This document shows positions 8,485-17,133 of a stretch of DNA of 64,000 nt, in pieces. Position numbers and translations under genes: made by a program. Position 1 is the first letter of the stretch. Each line of letters starts with the position of its first letter. This DNA is from Amycolatopsis sp. QT-25 (GTDB lineage: Bacteria; Actinomycetota; Actinomycetes; Mycobacteriales; Pseudonocardiaceae), in the NCBI RefSeq assembly GCF_029369745.1, contig NZ_CP120210.1, forward strand, positions 1,488,001-1,552,000, given 5' to 3'. The notes under the pieces are model-generated. The model saw only the letters and a program-made list of their open reading frames with translations, was not told where the DNA came from and did not search any database.

Positions 8485-9794
8485 CGTTCGGACGCCCGGC
8501 CGTCATCCGGCTCGCCGCCGGATGCGCCGCGGTGGTCCTGGCCGCCGGATGTGTGGCCAGTTCGGCAGGCGAGTCGACGGCGCCACCGCCGAAACCGGTG
8601 GCGCCGTGCGCGTGGTGGTACGGGATCGGGCAGCCGCCGACGGCGGACGATCTGAGGCTGGCCGCCCGGCGGTACGACGTCGTGGTGCTCAACGCCGACC
8701 AGACTTCGGCGATGCGGACGCTGCGGGAGCTCAATCCGCGGGTCAAGGTGCTCGTCTACAAGGATCTGTCCAGCACCCGCAACTACGCGGGGGCGGTGAA
8801 CGGGGGTGAAGACGCCGAGTACCTGCCGAGCGGCATCGGCTACGTCGCGGCGCAGCGCGCGCATCCCGAATGGTTCGCGACCGACACCCGAGGGCGGCAC
8901 ATCGAATGGCAGGGTTACCCGAAGCACTGGCAGATGACGGTATGGGACCCGGCCTACCAGAAGGCGTGGATCTCCGCCGTGATGACGGAAGTGACCAGGG
9001 AGGGCTGGGACGGGATCCTGGCGGACAACGACTTCAACTCCCTGAGCCACTATTCGACGGCCATCCTCGCCGGGACGACGACCACGGCGGAAACCGACCG
9101 GAAGCTGCGTGACGGGCTCGACGCTTTCCTTGCGCTGATCGGGGACGCCGTGCAGAAGGCGGGGAAGTTGTTCGTGCCGAACGTGTCGGAGACGCATCTG
9201 CTGCCGGGAAGGTGGACGGCGCATTCCCGCTTCGGCGGTGCGATGGAGGAGAACTTCGGATTCCGCGAGGACGGCGGGACGGGGGGCCTGCTCACCTTCC
9301 GCGGCAACGAGTTCCAGGAGTTGCGGGCCCAGGCCGCGCTCGGCGAGTCACTGTTGCTGCTGGTCACCCGGACGAGATCGGTTCAGCAGCACCGGGCGGG
9401 ATACGCGAGTGCCGCGTTGCTGGCCGGTCCGCGGACGTGCTGGACCCCGGCCACCACGGACGACTACCGGGATCCCGAATGGTCTGTTCTGCAGGGCAGT
9501 GACCTCGGGGAAGCGGTCGACGCGGCGGGGCGGCAGCCCAACGGGGTGTGGACCCGGACCTTCACCGGCGGCTGGGTCGCGGTGAATCCCACGTCGGCGG
9601 CTCAGACCGTGACGCCGCCCGAAGGACTCGTCGTAATGAGCCCTCGCTCCGCGGCGACGTCTTCCACGACGTCTTCCGCGCCGCCTTCGCCGTCCGAGCC
9701 TTCTCCACCGTCCGAGCCGTCTTCGTCACCGGCACCGCCCGCTCCGATCACCCTGGCCGCCGCCGACGGGATCGTGATGGTCAAGCCGAAGTAG
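8466..9794 (+). CDS. GHL15-like putative glycoside hydrolase lipoprotein
   Basis: 442 residues from TTG at 8466 (GGGAGAA at 8453-8459), overlapping the transferase gene. LAAGCAAVVLAAGC is a signal sequence with a lipobox Cys, so the protein is probably anchored outside the membrane. The body resembles hypothetical glycosyl hydrolase family 15: AWWYGIGQPP, VKVLVYKDLSS, MTVWDPAYQKAWISAVM and GWDGILADNDFN, the last with acidic residues suited to a TIM-barrel active site. The C-terminus is a low-complexity Ser/Pro linker and a short tail. Translational coupling to the initiating transferase suggests that it trims or processes the polymer made here, like PelA-type hydrolases in other loci. The substrate is unknown. 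Confidence 0.7.
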   Translation: MPKAALTFGRPAVIRLAAGCAAVVLAAGCVASSAGESTAPPPKPVAPCAWWYGIGQPPTADDLRLAARRYDVVVLNADQTSAMRTLRELNPRVKVLVYKDLSSTRNYAGAVNGGEDAEYLPSGIGYVAAQRAHPEWFATDTRGRHIEWQGYPKHWQMTVWDPAYQKAWISAVMTEVTREGWDGILADNDFNSLSHYSTAILAGTTTTAETDRKLRDGLDAFLALIGDAVQKAGKLFVPNVSETHLLPGRWTAHSRFGGAMEENFGFREDGGTGGLLTFRGNEFQELRAQAALGESLLLLVTRTRSVQQHRAGYASAALLAGPRTCWTPATTDDYRDPEWSVLQGSDLGEAVDAAGRQPNGVWTRTFTGGWVAVNPTSAAQTVTPPEGLVVMSPRSAATSSTTSSAPPSPSEPSPPSEPSSSPAPPAPITLAAADGIVMVKPK

Positions 9795-9849
9795 TGCCCG
9801 TAGGTCAATCGCGGCGTGAGAGGTAAGGCAAACGTGTCGTGTGGGTGGC

Positions 9850-9908
9850 AAGTCCGTGAAGGCCTCCTTGAGGGACCCAGGGTCCCTCAAGGAGGCCTTC
9901 ACGGACTT
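9850..9908. repeat. 59-bp near-perfect palindrome, copy 1
   Basis: Two 29-base arms (9850-9878 and 9880-9908) are exact reverse complements around a single central A. The arms start AAGTCCGTGAAGGCCTCC. It is preceded by a flank (ggtaaggcaaacgtgtcg, then tgtgggtggc) that recurs beside copies 2 and 3. It lies between two convergent transcription units and could act as a bidirectional terminator. Confidence 0.9.
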
Positions 9909-10011
9909 CAAGACCGGCCCAAGACCGGCGCTGGTCCGGCCGCCGAAGCCTTGCGTGCCCCGATCGCCGGGGTCTGACGCGCTCGTGAACATCCACGAAG
10001 GATTTCGGACG

Positions 10012-10083
10012 GTTTCGTCGGCTGTGCCGGTGCGCTTTGGGTGGCCCACGAGAGAGAGGTACGGCGGCGGCCTAGCCGGGCAC
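10012..10083. repeat. Dispersed repeat, copy A
   Basis: The 72-base segment beginning gtttcgtcggctg, with cacgagagagag and tacggcggcggc inside, recurs with substitutions at 34111-34180. Both copies lie in non-coding DNA just after a palindrome. Confidence 0.7.
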
Positions 10084-10090
10084 AGGGGGC

Positions 10091-10129
10091 GTGAGTAGTA
10101 AGTGCGTTAGAACGCTCATTACCACTCAC
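10091..10129. repeat. 39-bp inverted repeat
   Basis: Arms gtgagtagtaagtgcgtt and the reverse complement of aacgctcattaccactcac pair over about 16 of 19 positions. It lies in the 468-base spacer between the lipoprotein gene and the stop of the leftward operon. No gene is seen in that spacer. Confidence 0.6.
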
Positions 10130-10262
10130 GATCCTTGGCGAACGCCCTGAATCGGGCACCAAAGGAGACAGGATGTCCTTTGTGGATGTTCCGGCCCATG
10201 ATCGCCCCCGACAACCCGAAACATCACTCACGACCACCGCGACCGACCAGGCCACTTCTGCC

Positions 10263-11378
10263 TTACCCCGAGGGGGCACCCCGGGCGGCGAGCAGCGAGG
10301 TGTACAGGTCGAGGTGCCGCCGCGCGCAGACATCCGGTGCGTAACGCCGCCGGGCTCGTGCGGCGAGCAGGGCGCCTGTCCGGGCCGGGTCCGGGTCGGC
10401 GAACAGCGCACGCAGGCGTTCGGCCAGGGCGGGAACATCACCCGGCGGTACCAGGGGAGCGGTGCCGAGCATGTCGGCCACTCCTCCGGTATCCGTGGCG
10501 ACGACGGGTTTCCCCGCCGTCATGGCTTCGGCCACGACCAAGGGTTGCTGTTCCATGGCGGACGGCAACACCAGCGCGTCCGCCTTCGCCAGCAGAACGG
10601 GGACATCCGGCCGGAAGCCCAGGAAATCGACGCGCCCGCCCAAGGACGGTGCCCGCGCGGCTTGTTCGGCGTCGGCCCGTTGAGGGCCGTCGCCCACCAC
10701 GGTCAGCCTGGCACCGGGCGGGAAGACACCCGGCATCGACAGCGCGGCGAGCAGGTCCAGGATTCCCTTGCGCTCCACCAGGAGACCCACGAAGATCAGG
10801 TGCCGGACCGGCCCGGAAGGGGGGCTCGGTTCGGCGGGCTCGACGCAGTTGTCGATCCGGCTCAGCCGGCTCGACGGCACGCGCAGCCGCGCGCGGAGGA
10901 ACCGGCCCATCGCCCCGGCGGGCACGATGGTGTGATCGAGGATCCGGGCCACCGCCGCGTCGCCGGTCAGCACGGCCCGCGTGTAGGCGGACGGCCCCCC
11001 GGCACGCTGTTCGGCACGGAACCAGCTCTCGGTCACGTCGTCCGGCACACCGTGGTAGGTCTGGACCAGCAGCGGCCGTACCGGGCGGGCGAAGCGCATC
11101 CCCGCGAGTACGAGCCCCGCGCGGCGATCCTGTGCGTGCACCACGTCCGGCCGCCAGGCCCGGATCGCCGCCCGCGCGCGGCCAGCGGCGGCGACGTCCT
11201 GCTTGCCCGCCACGAGAAGCGGCTCGTGGTTGTCTCCGAGCAGGTCGGCGCCTCTGGCGGGAACAGGTCCGAACACCCGGACGCCGACCCCTTCGCCGTG
11301 CAGGGTCGCGGCGAGCCGGACGGTGACGTCGACCGGGCCACCCCGGTCCTGGGTCAGCAGATAGGCGACACGGTTCAC
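10263..11378 (-). CDS. GT4 family glycosyltransferase (last gene of operon)
   Basis: 371 residues from a GTG at 11378 that overlaps the upstream stop codon (GTGA). It is a GT-B fold enzyme: an N-terminal half with the acceptor side (VVHAQDRRAGLVLAG, TYHGVPDD), then FVGLLVERKGILDLLAAL and the donor-site block LPSAMEQQPLVVAEAMTAGK. Expected to add a nucleotide-sugar-derived residue to the lipid-linked repeat unit at the cytoplasmic face. One of three GT4 enzymes in this operon; sugar specificity cannot be read from sequence. Confidence 0.88.
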   Translation of the reverse strand: MNRVAYLLTQDRGGPVDVTVRLAATLHGEGVGVRVFGPVPARGADLLGDNHEPLLVAGKQDVAAAGRARAAIRAWRPDVVHAQDRRAGLVLAGMRFARPVRPLLVQTYHGVPDDVTESWFRAEQRAGGPSAYTRAVLTGDAAVARILDHTIVPAGAMGRFLRARLRVPSSRLSRIDNCVEPAEPSPPSGPVRHLIFVGLLVERKGILDLLAALSMPGVFPPGARLTVVGDGPQRADAEQAARAPSLGGRVDFLGFRPDVPVLLAKADALVLPSAMEQQPLVVAEAMTAGKPVVATDTGGVADMLGTAPLVPPGDVPALAERLRALFADPDPARTGALLAARARRRYAPDVCARRHLDLYTSLLAARGAPSG

Positions 11379-12484
11379 CGGATGCGTTCCTCCATGACGA
11401 GTTTCTCGACGAGCACGGCGATCTGGTCGGTCATCCGCCGCCGGTCGAAGGACAGTTCCACGCGCCGTCGACCACGATCGCCTTCGAGCCGGGCCAGTTC
11501 CGGCTCGGCGAGCCGGGCGGCCACCGCGACGGCGAGCGTGTCCAGGTCGCCCGGCGGCACCACACTGCCCGCGTCGGCGACGCTTTGGCGCATCCCGCCG
11601 ACGTCGAAGGCGACCACCGGCCGGGCGCACGCCATGGCCTCCAACGGCACGAGGGCCATTCCCTCGGCGCGCGAGGGGAGTACCACGACGTCCGCGGCCG
11701 TGTAGAACGCCGCCGGGTCGTCGGTGTGCCCCGGCCATCGCACCGATCCGTGTGCCGCCATCGGATGACGGTCACGCCACACGGGGCCCATCGGCCCGTC
11801 ACCGGCGAGCACGAGTTGCGCGCCGGGCACGCGCCGCAGCACCTCCGGCCAGGCCGACAGCAGCTGATCCTGGCCTTTCAGTTCGGCCAGCCTGCCGACG
11901 CAGACGGCGATCGGTGCTCGTTCGGGCAACCCCAGCCGTCGCCGTGCCGTGGTCCGGTCGCGAGGGGCGAACCTCGTCGTGTCGACACCGTTGCAGACGA
12001 CTTCCGCGTCCGCGGTGACCTTCGCCTTCCGTCCGGCGGCGAGTTCGTCGTCGCTCACGCACACGACGAGATCGGTCCAGCGGGAGGCGAGCCGTTCCCA
12101 GGTGGCGGACGCACGACTCAACGGTCCGCGCACGGTCTCGAAGGACCAGAGGTGCGGTTGGAACACCGTCGGCAGCTTCCCGCGCAGTGCCAGCCGTCCC
12201 GCCAGGCCTGCCTTCGAGCTGTGCAGGTGCACGGCGTCCGGCCGTAATCCGGCGAGGAGGCGGTGCAGTTTCACCGTTTCGGTGATCACCCGCGGCCCGG
12301 GGGAGCGGGTCGCCGTCCAGCCGCGCACCTCGATCCCGTGCCACCGCAGGCGTTCGGCGAGCAGGCCGGACGGCGGGCACACCACGGTCACCGACCAGCC
12401 TCGATCCCGTTGGGCCACCGCCAGTTCGAGGACGACCGCGGCCACGCCGGCGGTCACCGGCTGGGAGACGTGCACGATGTTCAT
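11375..12484 (-). CDS. GT4 family glycosyltransferase
   Basis: 369 residues. ATG at 12484 overlaps the flippase stop (ATGA), and its own stop overlaps the next start, so it is translationally coupled on both sides. It begins MNIVHVSQPVTAGVAAVVLE. The donor half has VCVGRLAELKGQDQLLSAW and LPSRAEGMALVPLEAMACAR, with the E-x7-E-like motif of GT4 retaining transferases. VVCNGVDTTRF marks the interdomain region. Expected to extend the lipid-linked oligosaccharide in the cytoplasm. The open frame continues upstream into the flippase region, but the coupled ATG is much the better start. Confidence 0.9.
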   Translation of the reverse strand: MNIVHVSQPVTAGVAAVVLELAVAQRDRGWSVTVVCPPSGLLAERLRWHGIEVRGWTATRSPGPRVITETVKLHRLLAGLRPDAVHLHSSKAGLAGRLALRGKLPTVFQPHLWSFETVRGPLSRASATWERLASRWTDLVVCVSDDELAAGRKAKVTADAEVVCNGVDTTRFAPRDRTTARRRLGLPERAPIAVCVGRLAELKGQDQLLSAWPEVLRRVPGAQLVLAGDGPMGPVWRDRHPMAAHGSVRWPGHTDDPAAFYTAADVVVLPSRAEGMALVPLEAMACARPVVAFDVGGMRQSVADAGSVVPPGDLDTLAVAVAARLAEPELARLEGDRGRRRVELSFDRRRMTDQIAVLVEKLVMEERIR

Positions 12485-13917
12485 CGCGTACTCCCCCGGA
12501 GCGGCGCTCGCAGTTCGCCGCGGTGGAAGACCAGCGTCGCCGCGGCGTAACCGGCGACGAGGACCAGGCCCTCGCCGAGGGTTCCCGGCAGCGAATCCGC
12601 TGTCCCGAACAAGCCCGCGTGGTCGAGCAGGACGGCGGGCAGGGCGCCGAGCACGCAAGCACCCAGCAGACGGATCACGATCCCGGCCAGATCGGGCATC
12701 GGAGGCGCGACGCCGAGCCCGGTGAGGACGCGCCACGCGATCGGGAGCATGAGCCAGGCCGAGGAGAACTGAACCGCCGCCACCGCGCCGATCCCGATGT
12801 CCGCCAACAGCGCCAGTCCGGCCACGAGCATCGCCAGATGGGCGCACTCCAGCGCCAGATACCGCTTGGCGTGCCCGGTCGCCTTCACCGCCTGGTACCA
12901 AATTTGCAGCAGGCAGATACTCAGGCCGTAACCGGACAACGGGAGCATGAGATCGGCCGCGTCCGCCCACCGCGTGCCCAGCACCACGACACGGTCGGCG
13001 AGTACGACCAGCGCGAGGTACAGGCCGCCGGCGAGCACGAGCACGGCACGGGTGAACCGGGTGACCATCTCCCGCAGCGCGCCTGCTTCTTCGCGCAACC
13101 GCGTGAACACCGGAAAGGCCACCGCGCCCAGTACGACCGCCACCATGATGTAGGGCACCCAGGCCAGCCGATAGGCCAGCGAGTAGACGCCGACCGCTTC
13201 CGCCCCGAACAGATGGCCGACCGCCAGGTAGTCGAGGTTGACGAGCACCGCGGCCACGACGGCGGCGGGCCCCACGGCCGAGGCCCAGCGCAGGGCCTCC
13301 GCCGCCGCCGAGGGGTCCCAGCACGGCCGCACGCCGCCGCCCACCAGCGCACCGAACAGTGGCTGAGCGACCGACGTGCACACCAGGCCGATCACGACCG
13401 ACGCCGGTCCGGCACCGCCGAGGGCGAGCACGACCGTCACGACGGCACCCAGGACCGCGCTCCCGCCGTCGGGTACGAGCCGTCGCCGGAAGTCCAGTTT
13501 CCGATGCAGCAGCCCCAGCTGCACACCGCCCGCGGCGGAGAACGGGAGGCCGACCGCGGCCAGGCGGACCAGGCCGGCGGCGTCCGGGGCGCCGAGCAAC
13601 GCGGTGACCGGACCCGCCGTGGCGGCGAGCACGATGCCCAGGACCACGCCGGCGCCCACACTCATCGTCAGCACGGTCCCCGCCATCCGGCGCGGATCGC
13701 GTCCGGTGCGGCTGATCACGTCGTAGACGCCGATCGACTGCACCACCTGGCCGAGGTTGACCATCGACACCGCCAACGCGACGATCCCGAGTTCCCCCTC
13801 GGTCAGCAGCGCCGCCAGGATCAGCGTGATCAGCATCTGGCTGCCCTTGCTGACCAGGTTGACCGCGCCGAGCCACAGCGAGCCCCGGACCGCCTTCGTG
13901 CCGAGACCGCCGGTCAT
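12481..13917 (-). CDS. Polysaccharide flippase (Wzx-like, MOP superfamily)
   Basis: 478 residues from ATG at 13917, which overlaps the upstream stop. The protein is almost entirely hydrophobic helices, about 12-14, starting GSLWLGAVNLVSKGSQMLIT. Charged loop RRMAGTVLTM, and LLHRKLDFRRR between helices, are typical of polysaccharide-export flippases. It should move the finished undecaprenyl-linked unit from the cytoplasmic to the outer face of the membrane. Gene context (initiating transferase, glycosyltransferases, polymerase, chain-length protein) makes the Wzx role likely. Confidence 0.85.
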   Translation of the reverse strand: MTGGLGTKAVRGSLWLGAVNLVSKGSQMLITLILAALLTEGELGIVALAVSMVNLGQVVQSIGVYDVISRTGRDPRRMAGTVLTMSVGAGVVLGIVLAATAGPVTALLGAPDAAGLVRLAAVGLPFSAAGGVQLGLLHRKLDFRRRLVPDGGSAVLGAVVTVVLALGGAGPASVVIGLVCTSVAQPLFGALVGGGVRPCWDPSAAAEALRWASAVGPAAVVAAVLVNLDYLAVGHLFGAEAVGVYSLAYRLAWVPYIMVAVVLGAVAFPVFTRLREEAGALREMVTRFTRAVLVLAGGLYLALVVLADRVVVLGTRWADAADLMLPLSGYGLSICLLQIWYQAVKATGHAKRYLALECAHLAMLVAGLALLADIGIGAVAAVQFSSAWLMLPIAWRVLTGLGVAPPMPDLAGIVIRLLGACVLGALPAVLLDHAGLFGTADSLPGTLGEGLVLVAGYAAATLVFHRGELRAPLRGSTR

Positions 13918-15182
13918 CCGCCGCTCCCGGCGTGGACCGGCGAGGCGGATCGTGTCCCGGTCAGCCGGACGGCGCCCCAGACCAGCGCGCACCACGCGAA
14001 GACCACGGCGACCCCGTCGACCGTGACGGCCACCCGCGTGCCGAACAGGGAGACCACCGCCGAGTCCACTGTGTACAGATGGGCGAACGGTATCGCCGCC
14101 GCGAGCACGGCGAGTCCGGTCGCGCCCCATCCCGGCTCGGCGCGATGACGCCACCAGAGCACCGCCACCGCGGTCATCGCGGGCACGGCGATCAGCACGT
14201 CACCGGGCTGGTGCACCACGCAGACCACCACGGCGAGACAGGTGAGCAAGTCGGCGACCGGTGCGGCCGACAACCGGTCGAGCCGCCGCACGAGCAGCAC
14301 GCTCGTCACGAGCACCCCCGCCAGGACGAGCGGCTCGATGCCGGACGGAGCCCGGCCGGTGATCCGGAACAACACCGCCGCGACGTCGATCCGTTGTGCG
14401 GTCAGGGAGTCGACAGCACCGTAAGCGGTCCCGCGGGCGTGGGCGATGTTCGCGGCGACGACGTCGAGGAAGGCGCCGACCCCACCACTCCGGATCACCA
14501 GCAGCACCACGACCGGGAGGCTGGCCGCCGCCGCGACGGCGGTCCCGGCCAGCGCCACCCGCCGCGATCCCCTGGCGAAGAGCAAGATCGCCAGCGGAAG
14601 ACCGAACTGCGGTTTGAGCCAGGCGAGCGCGAGGGCCACCGCCGCCCAGCCCGGCCGGTCCCGCCGGGCGAGCAACGCCCCCGCCGCGCCGACGGCGATC
14701 AGCGGGTTCACCTGGCCGACGTAGAGCTGCGCCTTCCCCACCTGACTGGTCACCAGCAGTGCCGCGAGCACCACGGTGGTGACCGCGAACGGGACGGGGA
14801 CGAGCCGCCGGACCGCGACCGTGGCCAGCGCCGCGAGCGCTACCAGCAGCAGCAAGGAGAACACCGTGAAGGCCACCGCGCCCGCCCGGTAGCCGGGCAG
14901 CGCGAACGGCAAATGCGCCATCAGGTGGTAAGGCTGGTAGAGGTTGAAGTCCTGCCGCACCGGCCAGTGCGCGAACATCGCGGCGGGATCGTAGGGATCG
15001 CCGCCGGCGAGGAACTCGCGGATCGGGAAGTACAGCGCGTCGCGGAAGTCCTGCAGCCGCTCCTCGGCCGGGTCCGCCCGCCCTGGCAGCGGCACCCGCC
15101 ACGACGGCGCGAGCGCGTGCCACGCACTCACCGAGCCGACGATCGTCGCGACCACCAGGACGGCGCGGTCCCTCGTGCTCAC
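13914..15182 (-). CDS. GT87-family (DUF2029) membrane mannosyltransferase-like protein
   Basis: 422 residues from GTG at 15182 (GTGA overlap with the upstream stop). About 10 membrane helices follow a short N-terminus. The first outer loop contains the acidic RDALYFPIREFLAGGDPYDP and a later helix has GQVNPLIAVGAAGALLARRD and WLKPQFGLPLAILL, both recognisable in the actinobacterial GT87 family. These enzymes use a polyprenyl-phosphate sugar as donor outside the membrane. The GT2 enzyme at 5851-6666 could make that donor. It would decorate the polymer or its lipid carrier (inference). Confidence 0.78.
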   Translation of the reverse strand: MSTRDRAVLVVATIVGSVSAWHALAPSWRVPLPGRADPAEERLQDFRDALYFPIREFLAGGDPYDPAAMFAHWPVRQDFNLYQPYHLMAHLPFALPGYRAGAVAFTVFSLLLLVALAALATVAVRRLVPVPFAVTTVVLAALLVTSQVGKAQLYVGQVNPLIAVGAAGALLARRDRPGWAAVALALAWLKPQFGLPLAILLFARGSRRVALAGTAVAAAASLPVVVLLVIRSGGVGAFLDVVAANIAHARGTAYGAVDSLTAQRIDVAAVLFRITGRAPSGIEPLVLAGVLVTSVLLVRRLDRLSAAPVADLLTCLAVVVCVVHQPGDVLIAVPAMTAVAVLWWRHRAEPGWGATGLAVLAAAIPFAHLYTVDSAVVSLFGTRVAVTVDGVAVVFAWCALVWGAVRLTGTRSASPVHAGSGG

Positions 15183-16066
15183 GCCAGCACCACCGCGATG
15201 AGCACGGCCTCGGCGGGCAGCACACCGGCCGCCGCGGTCAGCTCGTCCCGGCTTCGCCGTCCGGCCACGGCCACCACCGCAGAGCCGTTTCGGTTCTGGT
15301 CCGCCGAAAGCGCGGCCGCCAGCTTCGCGGCCGTCTCGCTGTATTCGGGGGCGACCGGGACCACACGCACCGGCTGTCCCGTCGCGAGGCCGAGAACGGA
15401 CAGCCGGTCGGTGATCGCCGGGTCGTCGCCGCGCAGCACCGCCACCGGCCGCTGGATGCCGGCCGCGAGCAGCGCCCGGCGCACGGACCTCGGCCCCCCA
15501 CCGGGTTTCGACGGCGTCGACCGGCGGATCGCCGCTGTGGCGAGTCCGGCGGCCACGGCCGCGACCAGGGCGAGCCCGATCACCAGCGAGGTGTCCGGTG
15601 CGACCACGGCGACGTCGGCCTTGGCGTCCAACGGCCGCAGTCTGCCGACCGGGGCCAGCAACTTCGCGTCGACCAGGGCCTTGCCCAGTGCCGACGCCGT
15701 CGCATCCGCCTGCTCCGACGACGCCGTCCGCACCGACAGGCGCGCCAACCCGGACGCCGGCACCAGTTCCACCGAGATCCGGCGGCCGAGTTCTTCCGGC
15801 GAGTACCCGGAAACCGGGGCCGCGGCCTGCAGCACCGAAGGGCTGCGGGCGAGTTCGACCAAGGCGGGCAAAGCCAGGGAGACGACTTCGCCGTACTGTG
15901 CGACCGAGCCCTCCGCCAAGCCGACGGGCTCGGCCAGCAGGCTCACGCGTCCCTGGTACTGCTCGTCGCGGGACAGGCCCACCACCAAGACCAGCGAGCC
16001 GATCAGCAGTCCCACGGCGGCGCCGAGGGCCGCGGTGCGCGGAATTCTCGTCAGGAGTTCTTTCAC
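15179..16066 (-). CDS. Wzz-like chain-length / polysaccharide co-polymerase protein
   Basis: 295 residues from ATG at 16066 (ATGA overlap). A short cytoplasmic start precedes a helix (AALGAAVGLLIGSLVLVVGL, about residues 12-31). An extracytoplasmic domain of about 120 residues contains the stretch YQGRVSLLAEPV, typical of Wzz proteins. A second helix (SLVIGLALVAAVAAGLATAA, about 158-178) follows. A C-terminal cytoplasmic region of about 100 residues lacks the Walker motifs of the fused tyrosine kinases, so this is a kinase-free form; the tail may be a degenerate Rossmann-like domain. Likely sets polymer length together with the polymerase at 17115. Confidence 0.72.
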   Translation of the reverse strand: MKELLTRIPRTAALGAAVGLLIGSLVLVVGLSRDEQYQGRVSLLAEPVGLAEGSVAQYGEVVSLALPALVELARSPSVLQAAAPVSGYSPEELGRRISVELVPASGLARLSVRTASSEQADATASALGKALVDAKLLAPVGRLRPLDAKADVAVVAPDTSLVIGLALVAAVAAGLATAAIRRSTPSKPGGGPRSVRRALLAAGIQRPVAVLRGDDPAITDRLSVLGLATGQPVRVVPVAPEYSETAAKLAAALSADQNRNGSAVVAVAGRRSRDELTAAAGVLPAEAVLIAVVLA

Positions 16067-17133
16067 CGCTTGCCTTCCAGCGTCGTACGGAGCAGTTCGT
16101 CGTAGGCCTTCATCACCGTGTGGGGGTCGTACTCCCGCTGGATCGCCCGCAGTCCTTCGGCGGCCACGGAGTTTCGTGCGGACTTGTCGCGCAGCAACGC
16201 GTCCAAGGCCTTCGCCACGGCCAGCGGGTCGCCGGGCGGCACCACCACCCCGGCGCCGCCGGACAGCACTTCACCGACACCGCCGACGTCGGTCGCGACG
16301 ACCGGCCGCCCGGCCGCCATCGATTCGAGTACGGCCAGCGGCAGGCCTTCCCAATCGCTGGTCAGCACCGTCACGTCGGCCGCCGCGAGAAGATCGGGCA
16401 CGTCTTCGCGCGTACCGAGGAACCGGACCCGGCCGCTCACGTCCTCGTGCCGGGACTCGAGTTCGGCGCGGAGGCTCCCGTCACCCGCCAACCACAGCAC
16501 CGCGTCGCTTCCGAGCAGCGCCCACGCGTCCAGCAGCACGTCATGGCGTTTCTGCGGCTCCAACCGGGCGAGGCAGAGCACGACCGGCGTCCCGGCCGCG
16601 ACGCCGAGCGACGCCCGCACCGCCGCCCGGCCGAAGACCGGCCGCCGAGCGAACACGGCGTTGCGGATCACGTCCGGACGGGTCAAGCCCGCTTCGGCCA
16701 GCCGGTCGGCCGTGGCGGGGGAAACGGCGACCACGCGGTCGGACGTACGTCGAACGATGCGTGCGGCCATCGTCAGTTCGTCGTCGGCGACGCCGTGGAA
16801 GACGGTCACCAACGGCCGCCGCCGCCGGGGAACGAGCGCGAGCCGGGCGATGAGGCTCGCGCCGACGTTGTGGGCCACCACGATTTCCGGCCGGAATCGG
16901 GCGAGTGCCCGGCGTACCGCCCACGCCGCCCGCAGCACGCCGGTCCCGCTGCGCAGGGCGAGCGGGACCGGGAAGGTCGCCACCCCGGCCGCGGCCAGCG
17001 CGTCGGCGCGGAAGCCGCCGGCACTGGCGACCGCGGACACCCAGCCGTACTCCTCGCCGCGGGCCGCCATGCCTGCCACGAGGGTTTCGGCGCCGCCCGC
17101 GCCCATCTCACCGATCACGTGCAGGACACGCAT
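16063..17133 (-). CDS. GT4 family glycosyltransferase
   Basis: 356 residues. ATG at 17133 has AAAGGCGG upstream and lies 19 bases inside the preceding gene. It starts MRVLHVIGEMGAGGAETLVA, the glycine-rich acceptor loop of GT4 enzymes. TVFHGVADDE, VIRNAVFARRP and CLARLEPQKRHDVLLDAWAL follow, and the donor block is LTSDWEGLPLAVLESMAAGR. One of three related transferases in the operon that assemble the repeat unit. The precise sugar is unknown. Confidence 0.9.
   Translation of the reverse strand: MRVLHVIGEMGAGGAETLVAGMAARGEEYGWVSAVASAGGFRADALAAAGVATFPVPLALRSGTGVLRAAWAVRRALARFRPEIVVAHNVGASLIARLALVPRRRRPLVTVFHGVADDELTMAARIVRRTSDRVVAVSPATADRLAEAGLTRPDVIRNAVFARRPVFGRAAVRASLGVAAGTPVVLCLARLEPQKRHDVLLDAWALLGSDAVLWLAGDGSLRAELESRHEDVSGRVRFLGTREDVPDLLAAADVTVLTSDWEGLPLAVLESMAAGRPVVATDVGGVGEVLSGGAGVVVPPGDPLAVAKALDALLRDKSARNSVAAEGLRAIQREYDPHTVMKAYDELLRTTLEGKR

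Noticed and set aside
13932..16853. A 973-codon open frame on the plus strand
   Set aside because: It is antisense to the flippase, GT87, Wzz-like and GT4 genes; its translation is low-complexity Arg/Pro/His and arises from codon bias in high-GC DNA.
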